Shown here: positions 63,276 to 64,000 of the stretch, piece by piece
How positions within the stretch are numbered: the first letter of the stretch is position 1
How the letters are laid out: every line of letters begins with the position of its first letter
Source of the DNA: Bacteroidales bacterium
GTDB taxonomy: Bacteria > Bacteroidota > Bacteroidia > Bacteroidales > UBA3824
Assembly: GCA_016293845.1 (NCBI GenBank)
Contig: JAEDDH010000001.1
Span: 186,001 to 250,000, forward strand
Reading direction: 5' to 3'
DNA length: 64,000 bases
Translations under genes and position numbers: made by a program
Notes under the pieces: model-generated
What the model was told of the DNA's origin: nothing
What the model saw: only the letters and a program-made list of their open reading frames with translations
Databases searched by the model: none

Positions 63276-63281
63276 ATTCAA
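63232..63281. repeat. AT-rich GAATTATGAATT-type repeat cluster
   Basis: Successive near-copies of the words TTATGAATT and GAATTGTGAATTATGAATTC occur here and at 62518-62599, flanking the TatD-like gene. The frame of that gene reads through them. Confidence 0.6.
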
Positions 63282-63323
63282 TATTTTTTTTATCTTTTCA
63301 ATCTCTCATTACGGATAATTGCG

Positions 63324-63332
63324 TATATTTGC
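63324..63332 (+). promoter_or_regulatory. -7 element of the AraC-type regulator
   Basis: TATATTTGC is an exact consensus match, 15 bases before the ATG at 63347. Confidence 0.65.
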
Positions 63333-63346
63333 CAAAAATATGAATA

Positions 63347-64000
63347 ATGGACAGCGTTCTAAACCATATCACCATCGGGGAACTTTTGAAGAACAAATTT
63401 CGCTACGCTACGGCTTTCAGCGATAAACTTATCATCACCGACAGGCTCGGATACTTGGAACTATTTAAATACCCCTGCCGAATTGATGCTGTGAGCATAT
63501 TAATCTGCACCGGAGGAAGTATGGAATGCAGCATAAACCTCAAAAACTACACTATCGAAAAAAACACCGTGCTAATATGCCGCAGTAGCGACATTCTGCA
63601 AATTATCAGCAGTCACAACCTCGAAGCATACGCCGGAGTGATAGCCACCGACTTTATCAACGAACTCAAAATCAGTCTTTGGCAGCAGAGCATTTACTTC
63701 TCGCCCGAAATATTTATGCGCAAAATATCGGACAGCGACCTCAACCTTCTAATATACTACTATCCGCAACTGCGCGACAACATCAAACGTCCCCGCAAGG
63801 AGACTCCTCAGATAATAAAAAGCCTCATTCAGGCGCTTGTGTACACCATTGTATCGATAATGGACGACGGCAGAATCGACAATGGCGGTTTCAAGATTGC
63901 AAGAAACGAGCAACTATTTGAAAAATTTATGTCGTTGCTTTCGCAATACCACAGCAGAGAACGGAGTGTGTCGTTTTATGCCGACAAGATGTGCCTTACA
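63347..64000 (+). CDS. AraC-family transcriptional regulator, N-terminal part (cut by window end)
   Basis: 218 codons are visible from the ATG at 63347. The N-terminal cupin-like sensor domain (FSDKLIITDRLGYLELFKYP ... VSILICTGGSMECSINLKNY) and the linker (KFMSLLSQYHSRERSVSFYADKMCLT) are those of Bacteroidetes AraC regulators, in which the helix-turn-helix domain begins with RSVSFYADKLCLTP. The DNA-binding half lies outside the window. An out-of-frame ATG at 63340 is not used. Confidence 0.85.
   Translation, partial: MDSVLNHITIGELLKNKFRYATAFSDKLIITDRLGYLELFKYPCRIDAVSILICTGGSMECSINLKNYTIEKNTVLICRSSDILQIISSHNLEAYAGVIATDFINELKISLWQQSIYFSPEIFMRKISDSDLNLLIYYYPQLRDNIKRPRKETPQIIKSLIQALVYTIVSIMDDGRIDNGGFKIARNEQLFEKFMSLLSQYHSRERSVSFYADKMCLT

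Overview
The window looks like a chromosomal segment of an anaerobic member of the Bacteroidales. The evidence is: nearly every promoter I can place has the Bacteroidetes -7 element TAnnTTTG(C), often with a TTTG or TTG about 18-20 bases upstream; recognisable Shine-Dalgarno sites are scarce; many products carry lipoprotein signals; and the gene content is typical of the group (Kor, Nfn, PflAB, a GldM-like protein, a lipoprotein oligopeptidase, GH2 and GH9 glycosidases, RNase Y next to ZapA). No IS element, integrase, CRISPR array or rRNA was seen. The only tRNA is tRNA-Ala(GGC).

Layout. 1-2.9 kb: korA-korB (2-oxoacid:ferredoxin oxidoreductase). 3-12.4 kb: an accessory, partly decayed stretch. 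It holds a lipoprotein gene with an in-frame amber stop, an AAA/DUF4143 ATPase behind three regularly spaced palindromes, a broken Sel1-repeat gene with a long structured leader, a Toprim-like protein, a methyltransferase/HAD pair and the C-terminal half of another ATPase. 12.4-17.2 kb: nfnB, nfnA and pheT. 17.5-21.3 kb: nadE, a PAS membrane protein and rpsF-rpsR-rplI. 21.4-32.7 kb: a toxin-like small protein followed by a structured inverted repeat, pgm, then a tightly packed operon (oligopeptidase, RNase D-like exonuclease fused to galactokinase, phosphohexomutase, M16 protease, collagen-like lipoprotein). 32.6-41 kb: yfcE, a chagasin-like inhibitor, a TlpA-like lipoprotein, a Ca/Na antiporter, a GldM-like secreted protein, two methyltransferases and purA. 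41-45 kb: trmO, pflA, pflB. 45-48.8 kb: tRNA-Ala, rny, a 6S RNA candidate, zapA and its coiled-coil partner, and a receiver-HATPase protein. 49-64 kb: dnaE, a GH2 beta-galactosidase, a broken ATPase, an FtsX-type permease, a DUF2135 fragment, a DnaQ-like exonuclease, a GH9 cellulase, a TatD-like gene between AT-rich palindromes, and the start of an AraC-type regulator.

How it fits together: KorAB, NfnAB, PflAB and the two glycosidases describe a fermentative, polysaccharide-using anaerobe that moves electrons through ferredoxin. Pgm, the second phosphohexomutase and galactokinase feed galactose and glucose into glycolysis or glycan synthesis.

The most noteworthy observations are: a roughly 250-nt structured leader on the minus strand before the Sel1 gene; the exonuclease-galactokinase fusion; an NAD synthetase whose glutaminase domain appears to lack its catalytic Cys; a receiver domain with Asn at the phospho-acceptor site, fused to an RsbW-type kinase fold; the three palindromes around the DUF4143 ATPase promoter; and several genes broken by in-frame stops or frameshifts.
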